DNA from: Clostridiales bacterium
GTDB lineage: Bacteria; Bacillota; Clostridia; Saccharofermentanales; Saccharofermentanaceae
Direction of reading: 5' to 3'
Assembly: GCA_017561715.1 (NCBI GenBank)
Contig: JAFZBN010000005.1
Location: forward strand, 62,001-126,000
DNA: 64,000 nucleotides
Shown here piece after piece: positions 26,637 to 36,227 of the stretch. The position numbers and the translations under genes were made by a program. Numbering within the stretch: position 1 is the first letter of the stretch; every line of letters begins with the position of its first letter. Below the pieces are notes generated by a model. The model made no database searches and was not told the DNA's origin. It saw nothing but the letters and a program-made list of their open reading frames with translations.

Positions 26637-27050
26637 TCAGATGTCCTTGGACAGGTAATACTTCGTGATCTTCGGGTCCTTCTTGTTTTCTCTTACAAAC
26701 TCGACCTGATAGCCGAGTTTCTTATAGAACTCCGGCGCCTGGAACGCGTATGTGGAAAGGTTGATGTTGGTAAGTCCTTTTTCTTTCGCGTATTCTTCGA
26801 TCTTTAAAAGAAGCTTCTTTCCGATCTGCTGACGTCTGAATTTCTCGACGACGATCAGGTCACATACGTGGACTTCCGAATAGTAAGCACGGGCGGTGAT
26901 GGCGCCCGCGATCTCGTCGCCTTCTTTTGCGATCAGATACAGGTCCTGATAGTTACAGACAACATTATTCTGCTCCGCGTATTTTTCGAAGCCTTCGTCC
27001 AGAACCTTTCCGATCTGTGGGTTGATCTCATTGACAAATTCAAACTGCAT
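26637..27050 (-). CDS. GNAT family N-acetyltransferase
   Basis: 137 residues with the acetyl-CoA binding motif VVEKFRRQQIGKKLLLKIEE (residues 68-87; R/QxxGxG/A) and the C-terminal LSTYAFQAPEFYKKLGYQVE. Cytoplasmic acetyltransferase of unknown substrate. It is the downstream partner of the gene at 27068, 17 bases away. Confidence 0.8.
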   Translation of the reverse strand: MQFEFVNEINPQIGKVLDEGFEKYAEQNNVVCNYQDLYLIAKEGDEIAGAITARAYYSEVHVCDLIVVEKFRRQQIGKKLLLKIEEYAKEKGLTNINLSTYAFQAPEFYKKLGYQVEFVRENKKDPKITKYYLSKDI

Positions 27051-27067
27051 GTGATTTACTCCATTTC

Positions 27068-27544
27068 TTACTGTTGTTGTTGCTGCTGCATCGGGGTGAT
27101 GATCAGCGGGAGCTTAAATCTCGCTTCATATCCTCTTGAGTTCAGCTCCGCAATAATGATCTGACCGATGTGGTTACCCGCAAGAAGGCAGGTCTTCACA
27201 TCACCGGATGTGGCGCCGCTTGCGGGGATCTCTCTCATAAGGATCTCCTTGGCGATATCTTTGATCTCCTGTCTTTGTACCGCGGGATCGATCTGCTCAC
27301 CGGATCTTTTCTTTGTCAGGATCGATGCTGTGACTCTCATTTTCACATCACCGAAAACGTACGGGTCATCCGGAAGCGTGCTCATAACGACTCCCTCCGG
27401 AAGGTTGCTTTTTCTCGGTGCATGCTTCGCTGCCGGTGCCGGCTGAGCCGCCGCCTGCTGCTTGGCGCGTTCTCTTTCGATGTGCGCGTTTGCGGCTTCA
27501 GAACCTCTCTTCATTGCTTCTTTAAAACTATCGAATAAACCCAT
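27068..27544 (-). CDS. Hypothetical protein with Ala/Gln-rich linker and poly-Gln end
   Basis: 158 residues that I do not recognise. The N-terminus (MGLFDSFKEAMKRGSEAANA) is amphipathic, followed by an Ala/Pro/Gln linker (about 28-45), a mixed alpha/beta core (about 50-145) and six final glutamines encoded by repeated CAG/CAA. No signal peptide or membrane helix. AGGAGATAGGG precedes the ATG. Upstream of, and probably cotranscribed with, a GNAT gene. Confidence 0.6.
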   Translation of the reverse strand: MGLFDSFKEAMKRGSEAANAHIERERAKQQAAAQPAPAAKHAPRKSNLPEGVVMSTLPDDPYVFGDVKMRVTASILTKKRSGEQIDPAVQRQEIKDIAKEILMREIPASGATSGDVKTCLLAGNHIGQIIIAELNSRGYEARFKLPLIITPMQQQQQQ

Positions 27545-27627
27545 TTCCCTATCTCCTCTTTTCTTGGTTTTATTACGTAATTCATTTTATAGTTTTTCAA
27601 AGTCTGACGCTACCCGAAGAAAAGAAA

Positions 27628-27656
27628 AATAGCGGTGGTCAAACCGCTATTCTTTT
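27628..27656. terminator. Terminator after the second GNAT gene
   Basis: AATAGCGG (27628-27635) and CCGCTATT (27644-27651) form an 8-base-pair stem with T-rich flanks on both strands. It terminates the minus-strand GNAT gene that ends at 27671. Confidence 0.7.
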
Positions 27657-27670
27657 ACTCTTTCTGTCGG

Positions 27671-28222
27671 TTACTTCAGATCCTTGTACATCAGGATCTC
27701 ATCGTGATATGTGCCATCGTCGAAGCGAAGCGCGTTGTGTCTTCTTCCCGTTTCGATAAAGCCGCACTTCTTGTAAAGGCGCTGTGCCTGCTCGTTTTCC
27801 GCAACGACTTCAAGATCGCACTGTGTCCAGCCGACTGTTGCCGCAAGCTCGGTCAAATAGTCGATCATGCTGCGTCCGATACCGAGGTTCCAATAATCCT
27901 TGTAAAGCGCGATCGCGAGCGAGCAGCGGTGCCGGATCTTTCTCTTGTCGCCGATGCCGTTGATGGCTCCATTGCCGGCGACCTTGCCGTCTACGATCGC
28001 GACCATCATGATCGAATACGGGTCTTCCAGGATTCTTCCGAGGATCTCTTTTTCGCCTTCCAAAGTGTAGTTCACTTCATCTGCATTACGAAGAAGGAAG
28101 TCCGTCTCTGCCGATGTCTTTTCGAGATACTCGATCATCTGCTCGGCATACTGTGGCGCGGTCGGCGTCAGGATACACTTTCTTCCGTCCTTCAGTGTGA
28201 TTTCTCTGTCCTGAAACTTCAT
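27671..28222 (-). CDS. GNAT family N-acetyltransferase
   Basis: 183 residues. The fold is that of RimJ/RimL- or SpeG-like GNATs, with IALYKDYWNLGIGRSMIDYL (acetyl-CoA loop, about residues 108-127) and the closing RLYKKCGFIETGRRHNALRF. The substrate cannot be told from sequence. GAGGTGATCC precedes the ATG. Monocistronic with its own terminator. Confidence 0.8.
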   Translation of the reverse strand: MKFQDREITLKDGRKCILTPTAPQYAEQMIEYLEKTSAETDFLLRNADEVNYTLEGEKEILGRILEDPYSIMMVAIVDGKVAGNGAINGIGDKRKIRHRCSLAIALYKDYWNLGIGRSMIDYLTELAATVGWTQCDLEVVAENEQAQRLYKKCGFIETGRRHNALRFDDGTYHDEILMYKDLK

Positions 28223-28302
28223 AGGATCACCTCGCTGTTTTTCTGTTCTTTTCCATTATACAGAAAAACCGGCGGGCGGAATTGTCCGGGAAATATAAAG
28301 TG

Positions 28303-29292
28303 TCAGTTCTTGTTGCTCTTGTGAAGTCCGCGAAGAGCCGTGCTTAAGCCTCCATAAAGAAGACCCGCGATGACCCAGACGATCCAGGAGATATGCCAAC
28401 TGTCGGCGAGAAAACTCCATCCGAGGTAGATAGCCGTCGCGACCATCCAATACAAAGGAGTAATGGTCTGAAGGAGTGTGTTGCTCTTTTCTTCTTTGCT
28501 GTAGTCACCTTCCTGAAGGAGTTTGGAGAATCCGTCGGAAGTGATGCCCGCCCGAACGATCATAAACGCGGCGATCGCGACACAGGCCAGAAGCACACAT
28601 GTCAGTCCCATGAGAAGCGGCTCGTTTTCTTCATCGATAAAAGCACCGATACAGATCGCGATGACGCCGACAAATACCAGGATCGAGCCTCCTGTGATCG
28701 CCTTGACGAAACGGCTCTTGAACTTTTCGGCTCTGGATCTTACCATGCCGTCTACACCGTATTCCGTATCAAAGATCTCTTTTTCGAGCCATTCCCATTT
28801 CGAAAATCCCATGCCGGCCGGAATGAAATAGATCAGGGAGATCGCGACCATCGCAAGAAGGATGATGACGCCGATCGCGCCTGCCGGGTTTTCCGCAAGC
28901 GGGAGAATGTCGGCCTTCTGAAGCGCCATAATAAGGATCATCGGGATCGGGCAGGACAGAATGATCGTGCATCCCGTCGCGATCTTACTTGCGAAACTCT
29001 TATTGTCGTTAAGGAAACTGTTGGCCTCCTCCATCGACACGCGGCGGACGTCTTTTCCGGAATCCTCGGAAGCCTGGTCGATCGGGCGGCTCTCTACCTC
29101 ATCTTTAAGAAGGTAATCCGTACTTACGCCGAAAAGTCTGCTCATCTCGAGAATGCGCTGAAGGTCGGGGACCGACTGGGCGCTTTCCCATTTGCTGACC
29201 GACTGTCTGGAAACGCCGAGTTTATCGGCAAGGTCTTCCTGCGACCAGCCGTTCTTTTTTCTTTCTTCCATTATCTTTTCTGCCAGGATCAT
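28303..29292 (-). CDS. XRE family transcriptional regulator with C-terminal membrane helices
   Basis: 329 residues: an N-terminal Cro/C1-type helix-turn-helix ([20 protein letters not shown], residues 14-33), a linker, then six or so hydrophobic segments (about 112-135, 140-165, 200-225, 230-250, 280-325). These membrane-tethered XRE proteins are common in Clostridia; the signal is unknown. The upstream region carries the same AACTnnnAGTT operator and distant CTATAGT -10 seen before the CPBP and short XRE genes at 47.5-48.1 kb. Confidence 0.8.
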   Translation of the reverse strand: MILAEKIMEERKKNGWSQEDLADKLGVSRQSVSKWESAQSVPDLQRILEMSRLFGVSTDYLLKDEVESRPIDQASEDSGKDVRRVSMEEANSFLNDNKSFASKIATGCTIILSCPIPMILIMALQKADILPLAENPAGAIGVIILLAMVAISLIYFIPAGMGFSKWEWLEKEIFDTEYGVDGMVRSRAEKFKSRFVKAITGGSILVFVGVIAICIGAFIDEENEPLLMGLTCVLLACVAIAAFMIVRAGITSDGFSKLLQEGDYSKEEKSNTLLQTITPLYWMVATAIYLGWSFLADSWHISWIVWVIAGLLYGGLSTALRGLHKSNKN

Positions 29293-29370
29293 TTTACTAA
29301 CCTCACTTAGTTTATTATACCAATTCTTCGTTTTTCGTTTTCAAGACCTAAGTGCACTCGCTTGATGATC

Positions 29371-29439
29371 TGACTATAGCAAACCTTTCGATTGCTCACC
29401 ATCAAGTCGGCTTGGAAATGTGTCAACTGACAGTTGCAA
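29371..29439 (-). promoter_or_regulatory. XRE promoter with dyad operator
   Basis: GTCAACTGACAGTTGCAA at 29422-29439 contains the dyad AACTGACAGTT. About 45 bases closer to the gene is the extended -10 TGCTATAGT (minus strand, near 29374-29382) without a good -35. The same architecture is at 47521-47586 and 48010-48076. Confidence 0.55.
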
Positions 29440-29482
29440 CCGCGGAAAATCGGGGTTTACAGGCATGTAAAACAGGAATAGA

Positions 29483-30025
29483 TTATCGGATCGCGCCCTC
29501 GATAAATCGGTCGAACATCTCACTTAAATGATCGACTTTCGCATCAACATCGTCCTCCATATCGTCCCAGATATACTCCAGGAAGAAGCCGATAAAAGCA
29601 TATGTGTAGAAACGGGCGATCTCGCGGATCTTCTTTTCCGACACATCGCGACCTTCCGCCTTTTTTCTTACGTAGTTGATGAAGACTTTGTCCGTGATCT
29701 CGAAAATGTAGTGCTCGAGCTGCTCACGGGAAAGGGAATCAACGATGTGGTGGATCAGTCTCGGGTTATCGTGGCACATGCGGAAAAAGTACTTGATGCG
29801 TTTCTGCCAGCCGGCATAGTCATCCTCGTCCTTTCGGATGTCACGGAGCTTCATGCCGAACCACTCGTTCAGGAGCGCATATTTATCGCAGTAGTGATAA
29901 TAGAACGTATTCGGACTGATGCCGGATCTTTTGACGAGCGCGGATACGGTGATCTTATCGAACGCCATCTCTTCGAGCATCTCTTCAAAAGCGCCCATGA
30001 TCGCGCCTTTGGTTAATAGTGCCAT
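29483..30025 (-). CDS. TetR/AcrR family transcriptional regulator
   Basis: 180 residues with an N-terminal helix-turn-helix (FDKITVSALVKRSGISPNTF, followed by YYHYCDKYALLNEWF) and an all-helical C-terminus resembling the DhaS/TetR_C-type group with FYTYAFIGFFLEYIWDD. The start ATG at 30023-30025 was chosen because GGAGGAAGAAAG precedes it; the longer frame starts before that site. It is divergent from fabF, with a perfect TTCGAATTCGAA palindrome in the shared interval, so it may regulate fabF or itself. Confidence 0.75.
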   Translation of the reverse strand: MALLTKGAIMGAFEEMLEEMAFDKITVSALVKRSGISPNTFYYHYCDKYALLNEWFGMKLRDIRKDEDDYAGWQKRIKYFFRMCHDNPRLIHHIVDSLSREQLEHYIFEITDKVFINYVRKKAEGRDVSEKKIREIARFYTYAFIGFFLEYIWDDMEDDVDAKVDHLSEMFDRFIEGAIR

Positions 30026-30194
30026 CTTTCTTCCTCCACTTGTTTTCCCTGACAAGTATGATACCACAAATTCCCTTTTCTACAGCCCTCTCTCCCCTGA
30101 AATCGCCGTATTTTTCGTGTTTTTCGAGGGGAGTTTCCGGAAAAGTTGCGCAAACGCGACGATTTGTCCTAATTTTCACAGTTTTTGAAAAAAC

Positions 30195-30206
30195 TTCGAA
30201 TTCGAA
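30195..30206. promoter_or_regulatory. Perfect palindrome TTCGAATTCGAA between tetR and fabF
   Basis: A 12-base perfect palindrome in the 277-base divergent region, about 40 bases before a plausible fabF promoter (TTGATC-17-AATACT near 30233-30261). TetR proteins bind such dyads. Binding is inferred from position only. Confidence 0.4.
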
Positions 30207-30302
30207 CACTTCGGCTTACTTGCCCGTTCATGTTTGATCGGGATTTGATTACACTGAATACTCGAAAAAAGAACTAAAAACACAGAAAAAAGAAGGTATC
30301 GC

Positions 30303-31535
30303 ATGGAAACAAGACGAGTCGTGATCACAGGTATGGGGGCAGTCACTCCGCTGGGCAACAACGTGTCCGCTTTCTGGCAGGCACTGCGTGACGGCAGAAA
30401 CGGCATCGCGCCCATCACGAAAGTGGATGTTTCCGATTCTCCCATCAAGCTCGCGGGCGAGGTCCGCGGCTTCGATCCGAGAGACCATATGGATTTCAAG
30501 GCCGCAAAGAGAATGGAGCTTTTCTCGCAGTACGCGGTTGCCGCGACCAGAGAAGCGATCCTGGATTCCGGTCTGGAACTTGAAAACGAGGATCCGTACC
30601 GCATGGGCGTTGTCGTCGGATGCGGCATCGGCGCCATGCAGAAGCATGAAAAGGAGATCCCGAAATTTCTGAGCGGCATGAAGACCGATCCTCTTTATAT
30701 TCCGCTCGTCATCACGAACATGGCATCGGCAAACATCGCGATCCAGTTCGGCCTGAAGGGCAAAAATATGGATATCTCTACAGCTTGCGCCACCGGCAGT
30801 CACTGCATCGGCGAGGCTTATAACGCGATCCGTCTGGATGAAGCGGACGTGATCGTCGCGGGCGGCACCGAGGCCGCCATCACAAGTTCGGCTATCCGCG
30901 GTTTTTCCGCGCTGAAAGCACTATCCACCTGTCCCGATCCGGACCTGGCGAGCCGTCCTTTCGACAAAGATCGTGACGGCTTCGTCCTAGGGGAAGGAGC
31001 CGGGATCCTGATTTTAGAAGAATATTCGCATGCCGTAAAAAGGAACGCGAATATTCTGGCCGAGATCGTGGGCTATGGTGTAACCAATGACGCTTACCAT
31101 ATTACTTCCCCATCCCCCGATGGTAGCGGCGCCGGCATGGCGATGAAGATCGCTATGCGGCAGGCGGGACTCCAACCAACCGACATTGATTACATCAACG
31201 CCCACGGCACCTCGACTCACTTAAACGACCTTTACGAAACGCGCGCGATCAAATTCGCCATGGGAACTGACGCGGATAAGATCTCCGTCAACTCCACCAA
31301 GTCCATGACCGGACACCTGCTCGGCGGGGCCGGCGCGATCGAGGCGATCGTCTGCGTCTGCGCGATCAAGGACAGCTTTATCCATCTGACGAGGAACTCC
31401 GTTTCCGTCGAGGACGAGCTGGATCTGGACTACACTTTTACGGCAGGAAAAAAGCGTCATGTCCGATGCGCCATGAGTAATTCTCTCGGCTTTGGCGGAC
31501 ACAACGCCTCACTTTTGTTTAAAGAAGCAACTTAA
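30303..31535 (+). CDS. fabF: Beta-ketoacyl-ACP synthase II
   Basis: Condenses acyl-ACP with malonyl-ACP in fatty acid elongation. 410 residues, thiolase fold. The Cys-His-His triad is complete: the nucleophile in DISTACATGSHCIGEAYNAI (near residue 163), first His in NAHGTSTHLND, second His in NSTKSMTGHLLGGAGAIEAI. It stands alone rather than within a fab operon, next to a divergent TetR regulator, so it may be an accessory copy. Its stop overlaps the hybrid kinase stop by four bases (tail to tail). Confidence 0.92.
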   Translation: METRRVVITGMGAVTPLGNNVSAFWQALRDGRNGIAPITKVDVSDSPIKLAGEVRGFDPRDHMDFKAAKRMELFSQYAVAATREAILDSGLELENEDPYRMGVVVGCGIGAMQKHEKEIPKFLSGMKTDPLYIPLVITNMASANIAIQFGLKGKNMDISTACATGSHCIGEAYNAIRLDEADVIVAGGTEAAITSSAIRGFSALKALSTCPDPDLASRPFDKDRDGFVLGEGAGILILEEYSHAVKRNANILAEIVGYGVTNDAYHITSPSPDGSGAGMAMKIAMRQAGLQPTDIDYINAHGTSTHLNDLYETRAIKFAMGTDADKISVNSTKSMTGHLLGGAGAIEAIVCVCAIKDSFIHLTRNSVSVEDELDLDYTFTAGKKRHVRCAMSNSLGFGGHNASLLFKEAT

Positions 31536-33946
31536 TCCTTTTTCTCGTTATCCGAATCCGGCAGGAATTCGAAAACGTCATCTTGATTCGGCGCGAATTC
31601 CATAATGTCATCGTCATCCTCGGAAGTCTCTTTTGTAGGGATCACCGTTCTGATCACTTGGGTCACTTCTTCGTATTTTTTCATCATGGACTCGTGTTCT
31701 TTTCGGATCGAAACAGCATCGCCTTTACTTGCGGCCATCTCCATTCTTGCCGCCTGATCGGAAAGCGACGACGCGCCGATCATCTTTGAGGTGCTTTTCA
31801 AGGCGTGCACGTAGATCGCGTAATCGTGCCAGTTTTCTTTGTCGTAGCTCTCATTCAGGCTCTCTGTCTTTTCTTTTCCGCCGTGCGCGTATTCGGCCAG
31901 AACGGACCTGTAGAAAGCCTCGTCATTCTGGCAGTACAGAAGCCCCGTTCTCGGCTCGATGCCGGCAGAACGAAGGATATCGAAGTCATTCTCGGGGATC
32001 TCTTCTTTCGGCTCGGAAATCTCTTCTTCGCGGACCCGCTCGACCTTTTCTTCCGGAAGATACTTCATCAGCATTTTCTCAAGAGCATAACTGTCGATCG
32101 GTTTGGTCAGATAATCCGAGAAACCTTCCGCGAGATATTTTTCTTTCGCGCCGATAACGGCATCTGCCGTCAGGCAGATGATCGGGGAATCCTTGCTCGC
32201 GCCTTCGGACGATTCACGGATACGGTGCAATGCCTCGGTACCATCCATCTCCGGCATACGCTGATCCATGAGGATAACATCGTATTTCGTAGTCTCTGCC
32301 ATAGCCACGGAAGCGGCACCGGAAGTCGCCGTATCGAGCCTCATCTGCGTATTCTTCAAAAGATTGACGACGACTGTCAGGTTGATCCTGGTGTCATCTA
32401 CGATAAGGATACGAGCTGTCGGCGCGCGGAAAGATTCACGGTACGGCTTGGCCTCCAGGACGTTGGCAATGAAGCGTGCCTGGAAATCGCCCATCGGTGT
32501 GTCGGATATGATCTTCTGCGGGATCTTGACCTTGAAGGAAGATCCTTTTCTGTATTCACTCTCGACCTCGATCGTACCGCCCATCATGTCCAGAAGGCGC
32601 TTCGTGATGACAAGACCGAGCCCGGTTCCTTCGACCGTGCTGTTTCTTTCCATCTCCAGACGCTCGAACTTCGTGAAAAGCTTTTCCTTATCCTCCGGAC
32701 GGATACCGATGCCTGTATCTTCTACGGTAATGTCCAGAAGCAGTTTTTTGTCCGCCTGCTTCTCGCCGCGGATACGAAGTGTGATCGAACCCTCCTCGGT
32801 ATATTTGACCGCGTTGTTCAGAAGATTCGTAAGTACCTGACGCACGCGGACTTCGTCACCGAAAAGCTCGTCGGGAAGCTCTTTATCCACATCGACATTA
32901 AAGTCGAGATCTTTATCCTGTGCTTTGAAAAGGATCATGTTGTTAAGGTCGTTCAGAAGTGAACTCATCTGATACGGAGCACCCACAAGATCCAATCTTC
33001 CTGCTTCGATCTTGGAAAAGTCGAGGATGTCGTTTACGATCGCCAGAAGATTGTGACCCGCGTTCTTTACATCACCTGCATAGATGCCGATGTTCTGAAG
33101 AGACTCTCTCATTCCCTGCGCGTCATTTTCCGGAAGTTCCTGCGCGCGGTGATCTTCTCGGATGATCATCTCATTCATACCGAGTACCGCGTTGATCGGG
33201 GTTCTGATCTCATGAGACATGTTCGCGAGGAAGTCGGATTTCGCGTTGTTTGCGCTTTCGGCTCTGACCTTCTCTTCCAAGAGCTGTCCCTGCATCTTGA
33301 TGAACGGGTGCACCGTGGCAAATGCAAGTACCGCCGCCACCATCTGTGTCAGGATGAGGATGATCACATAACTTACGACAGTGGAACGTGTCTGCTCGGA
33401 AAGCTGACCATCGAACCATTCCACGGAAAAGTCAACGGCAACGATTCCGGCGACTTCACCGTTTGAATCGAATACCGGGCTGTAAGCACTGTAGAATTCA
33501 CCCCACTGATCCGTGTAAGGGACTTCGTCGACCGCGGCCTTTCCTTTTCCCGCGCTGGCAAGCGCGTCGGTATACTCGACACTGTCTCCGTAGCTCGCGG
33601 GAGTTTCCTGGTCAAGGTCCATCGTAAAGATGAAATCCTTATCTCCGGCTTCTTTTATGGTGTAGACATATTCCAGTTCGACGTTGTCACGGAAGACCGC
33701 GAGCGTCTTATATACTTCGTTATACTCTTCACTTCCGACGGTATCTTCCGACAGTGTCTTTAAGAAATCACCGTTTACAGAACCCGCGGCACAGTTGGCG
33801 ATATCAAGCATTCTCTGCTGGATCGCCTTGCGGATACCAACCTTTGCGCGATATACGGAAACAGCACAAAAGATGATACTGGAGATCAGAAGGATCCCCT
33901 CTACCATCAGAATGATCTTAGTGGAAAGCTTATTCCTAGACGCCAC
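31532..33946 (-). CDS. Hybrid sensor histidine kinase with receiver and HPt domains
   Basis: 804 residues. Order: membrane helix (about 10-30), extracytoplasmic Cache-like sensor (35-185, with YTIKEAGDKDFIFTMDLD and GIVAVDFS), second helix (about 190-215), HisKA with phosphorylated His in FLANMSHEIRTPINAVLGM, HATPase, receiver domain (ILIVDDTRINL; Asp in DVILMDQRMPEMDG), and HPt with His in YAIYVHALKSTSKMIG. All phosphorelay residues are present. The start is GTG with GGAGGAG upstream. No cognate output regulator is adjacent, so the partner is unknown. Confidence 0.88.
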   Translation of the reverse strand: MASRNKLSTKIILMVEGILLISSIIFCAVSVYRAKVGIRKAIQQRMLDIANCAAGSVNGDFLKTLSEDTVGSEEYNEVYKTLAVFRDNVELEYVYTIKEAGDKDFIFTMDLDQETPASYGDSVEYTDALASAGKGKAAVDEVPYTDQWGEFYSAYSPVFDSNGEVAGIVAVDFSVEWFDGQLSEQTRSTVVSYVIILILTQMVAAVLAFATVHPFIKMQGQLLEEKVRAESANNAKSDFLANMSHEIRTPINAVLGMNEMIIREDHRAQELPENDAQGMRESLQNIGIYAGDVKNAGHNLLAIVNDILDFSKIEAGRLDLVGAPYQMSSLLNDLNNMILFKAQDKDLDFNVDVDKELPDELFGDEVRVRQVLTNLLNNAVKYTEEGSITLRIRGEKQADKKLLLDITVEDTGIGIRPEDKEKLFTKFERLEMERNSTVEGTGLGLVITKRLLDMMGGTIEVESEYRKGSSFKVKIPQKIISDTPMGDFQARFIANVLEAKPYRESFRAPTARILIVDDTRINLTVVVNLLKNTQMRLDTATSGAASVAMAETTKYDVILMDQRMPEMDGTEALHRIRESSEGASKDSPIICLTADAVIGAKEKYLAEGFSDYLTKPIDSYALEKMLMKYLPEEKVERVREEEISEPKEEIPENDFDILRSAGIEPRTGLLYCQNDEAFYRSVLAEYAHGGKEKTESLNESYDKENWHDYAIYVHALKSTSKMIGASSLSDQAARMEMAASKGDAVSIRKEHESMMKKYEEVTQVIRTVIPTKETSEDDDDIMEFAPNQDDVFEFLPDSDNEKKD

Positions 33947-34092
33947 GAAGCGTTCTCCTCCCCTGTGGAAACAGTTTACACACCCAATGAATTACAACCA
34001 TAGTATCGTAAAGAGTGCCTGTTATCAAGCCTTTGGGGGAGTTAAAGGCAATATATCAGACACTTTTGAGAGCTTCTTATTTCTCCTTTTCG

Positions 34093-35412
34093 TCAGTTCG
34101 CTTTCTTTTTGAAGATGAGCGTGATCTTCGTTCCGAGTCCCGGCTCACTCTCCAGCTTCACTCTCGCGCCGTGATGCTGCGCGCCGTGCTTTACGATCGA
34201 AAGACCGAGACCCGTGCCGCCGATCTCCTTGGAGTGGCTCTTATCGACTCGGTAAAATCTTTCGAAAACTCTCTTCTGATGCTCCGTCGGAATACCGATA
34301 CCCGTATCCGCTACCGACAAGAAGACTTCATCGTCCTTTTCGGAAACATCCACGGTGACGCTTCCGCCCGGGGTGTTGTATTTCACCGCGTTATCGCAGA
34401 GGTTAAATACCATCTCACTGAGTAGCTGGTAGACTCCGTTTATGCTGATCGGGCTTCCCGTCAGCTTCAATGTGATGCCCTGCTTATTCGCGACCGGACG
34501 CAGACTGTCTAAGACCTCGCCGGAAAGACCATAGAGGTCGACGTTTTCCCAGTTCGGTTCTTCTGCTTCCTCGTCCAGACGGGAAAGCTTGATGATGTCA
34601 TCGATCAGCGCGATGAGACGCTGGGATTCTTTGTAGATATCCTTGGAAAACTCCTGCACTTTATCGCCGGGAACTTCGCCTTCCGCCATCAGTTCCGCGA
34701 ATCCGGAAATGGAAGTCAGAGGCGTTTTTAATTCATGCGATACATTTGCCGAGAACTCTCTTCTCATCTGCTCACGAGAAGATACTTCTTCCTGGATCGT
34801 TATCTTCTGCTCCTCGATCTTTTCGATCAAAGGACGAAGCTCCGGATACTTGTTCGCCTCCGGATGATCCAGATCGATCGCGTTGATCGGATTTACGATC
34901 TGCTTGGCGATCTTGAATGACAAAATGCCCGAGATCACGAGAACGAGGACCAGGATCCATATGAAAGGTCTCACCGCCATAAAAGCTTCTCTCATGGCTC
35001 TTACCGGGCGGCTCAGACGAAGGATCGTCCCATCCTCACATCTTCTGGCGTAGTACATGGTCGATTCGCCGCTGCTCTCGGAAGTACGGATACCTTGTCC
35101 TTCACCCTTTTTCAGAGCTTCGGCGACCTCCGGACAATCCTTTTCGTTCGCCAGAGGAAGCGAAAACATACTGTCGTAAAGCACTTCTCCGTCTGTGTTG
35201 ATCCATGTGACACGGTTAACATCCCCCAGCGTTTCCAGATAGGGAATGCCGTTCAGCATAAGACCCTGTTCCGCGTAGACAGCTTCCTGCTGAAGCGCTT
35301 TATACGTCTCGTCTTTTGTCTGCGTGTACTGCATACCGAAAAACAAGAGCGCGCAAAGAATCAATACGGAAACACCTGCCATAAACGTATATCTGAAAAT
35401 AGTTTTAGTCAT
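34093..35412 (-). CDS. phoR: Phosphate-type sensor histidine kinase (PhoR-like)
   Basis: 439 residues: N-terminal helix, extracytoplasmic sensor of about 130 residues, second helix near residue 155, then HisKA (FSANVSHELKTPLTSISGFA, phosphorylated His) and HATPase with NLCDNAVKYN (N box), DTGIGIPTEHQKRVFERFYR and GGTGLGLSIVKH. It is 3 bases downstream of the response regulator and divergent from an Na/Pi cotransporter with Pho-box repeats, which supports the phosphate-starvation role. Confidence 0.85.
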   Translation of the reverse strand: MTKTIFRYTFMAGVSVLILCALLFFGMQYTQTKDETYKALQQEAVYAEQGLMLNGIPYLETLGDVNRVTWINTDGEVLYDSMFSLPLANEKDCPEVAEALKKGEGQGIRTSESSGESTMYYARRCEDGTILRLSRPVRAMREAFMAVRPFIWILVLVLVISGILSFKIAKQIVNPINAIDLDHPEANKYPELRPLIEKIEEQKITIQEEVSSREQMRREFSANVSHELKTPLTSISGFAELMAEGEVPGDKVQEFSKDIYKESQRLIALIDDIIKLSRLDEEAEEPNWENVDLYGLSGEVLDSLRPVANKQGITLKLTGSPISINGVYQLLSEMVFNLCDNAVKYNTPGGSVTVDVSEKDDEVFLSVADTGIGIPTEHQKRVFERFYRVDKSHSKEIGGTGLGLSIVKHGAQHHGARVKLESEPGLGTKITLIFKKKAN

Positions 35413-35415
35413 ACG

Positions 35416-36096
35416 TTATTCCTCCACCAGACGATATCCGATCCCTCGAACGGTATGGATCAACTGTCCCGCGGGACCGAGTTTTGAACGAAGTGTTCTG
35501 ATATGTACATCGAGAGTTCTGTTTTCTCTTTCGGATCCGAGTCCCCAGACTCTGTCCAGAAGGACATCTCTGCTCATGACGATGCCCATGTTTTCCACAA
35601 GGATACGAAGGAGCATGAATTCCTTGTACGTAAGCGCGATATCTTCACCGTTGACTCGTGTTTCATGGCGCTCCGGACAGATAAAGAGCGGTCCGATATT
35701 GTACTCGGAAAGCGTTGGCTCTTTGGCTCTTCTTCGAAGTACCGCACGTACACGGGCAGCCAGTTCCATGATGCCGAACGGCTTGGAGATATAGTCGTCG
35801 GCACCGGCGTCCAGGCCTTCGACCCTGTCATATTCTGTATTCTTTGCTGTCAGCATGATCACGGGGATATCGGTCGTATCCGCGGCAGCGCGGATGCGCT
35901 TTAATATCGTGATACCGTCTTCACCGGGAAGCATGATGTCGAGCAGGATAAGTTCAGGGGTCTTTTTCGCCATCGCGGACCAGAACTGATCCTGGTTTTC
36001 AAACCCTTCTGTGTCGTAACCCTGACTTTTCAGGGCATATACGACCAATTTCCTTATGCTTTCATCATCTTCAAGAAGATAGATCACAACGTTCAC
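35416..36096 (-). CDS. phoB: OmpR/PhoB family response regulator
   Basis: 226 residues. Receiver domain with acidic pocket LLEDDES and phosphorylated Asp in LILLDIMLPGEDG (about residue 53), switch Thr in VIMLTAKN, Lys in DDYISKPFG; winged helix effector with ALTYKEFMLLRILVEN and RTLDVHIRTLRSKLG. First gene of the phoB-phoR operon. The divergent promoter region contains TTTAAC direct repeats that this protein is expected to bind. Confidence 0.87.
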   Translation of the reverse strand: MNVVIYLLEDDESIRKLVVYALKSQGYDTEGFENQDQFWSAMAKKTPELILLDIMLPGEDGITILKRIRAAADTTDIPVIMLTAKNTEYDRVEGLDAGADDYISKPFGIMELAARVRAVLRRRAKEPTLSEYNIGPLFICPERHETRVNGEDIALTYKEFMLLRILVENMGIVMSRDVLLDRVWGLGSERENRTLDVHIRTLRSKLGPAGQLIHTVRGIGYRLVEE

Positions 36097-36150
36097 CTCG
36101 TTGTCATCTTATCACACAAAAGCCTGCTGCTAAAGTGTTTTCGGTCTTGA

Positions 36151-36204
36151 TTTAACCTATATTTAACGTCAAGCAGGTCGTGGATTTAACATACAGCCCT
36201 TAAA
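36151..36204 (+). promoter_or_regulatory. Pho-box direct repeats between phoB and the Na/Pi cotransporter gene
   Basis: TTTAAC occurs at 36151-36156, 36162-36167 and 36185-36190, at about one and two helical turns, followed by a degenerate CTTAAA at 36199. This matches the TTAACA-type repeats bound by Firmicute PhoP/PhoB. Placement upstream of the cotransporter and divergent phoB suggests control of both. Confidence 0.65.
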
Positions 36205-36227
36205 TTGTAATTTGAGGAGGTAAGAGT

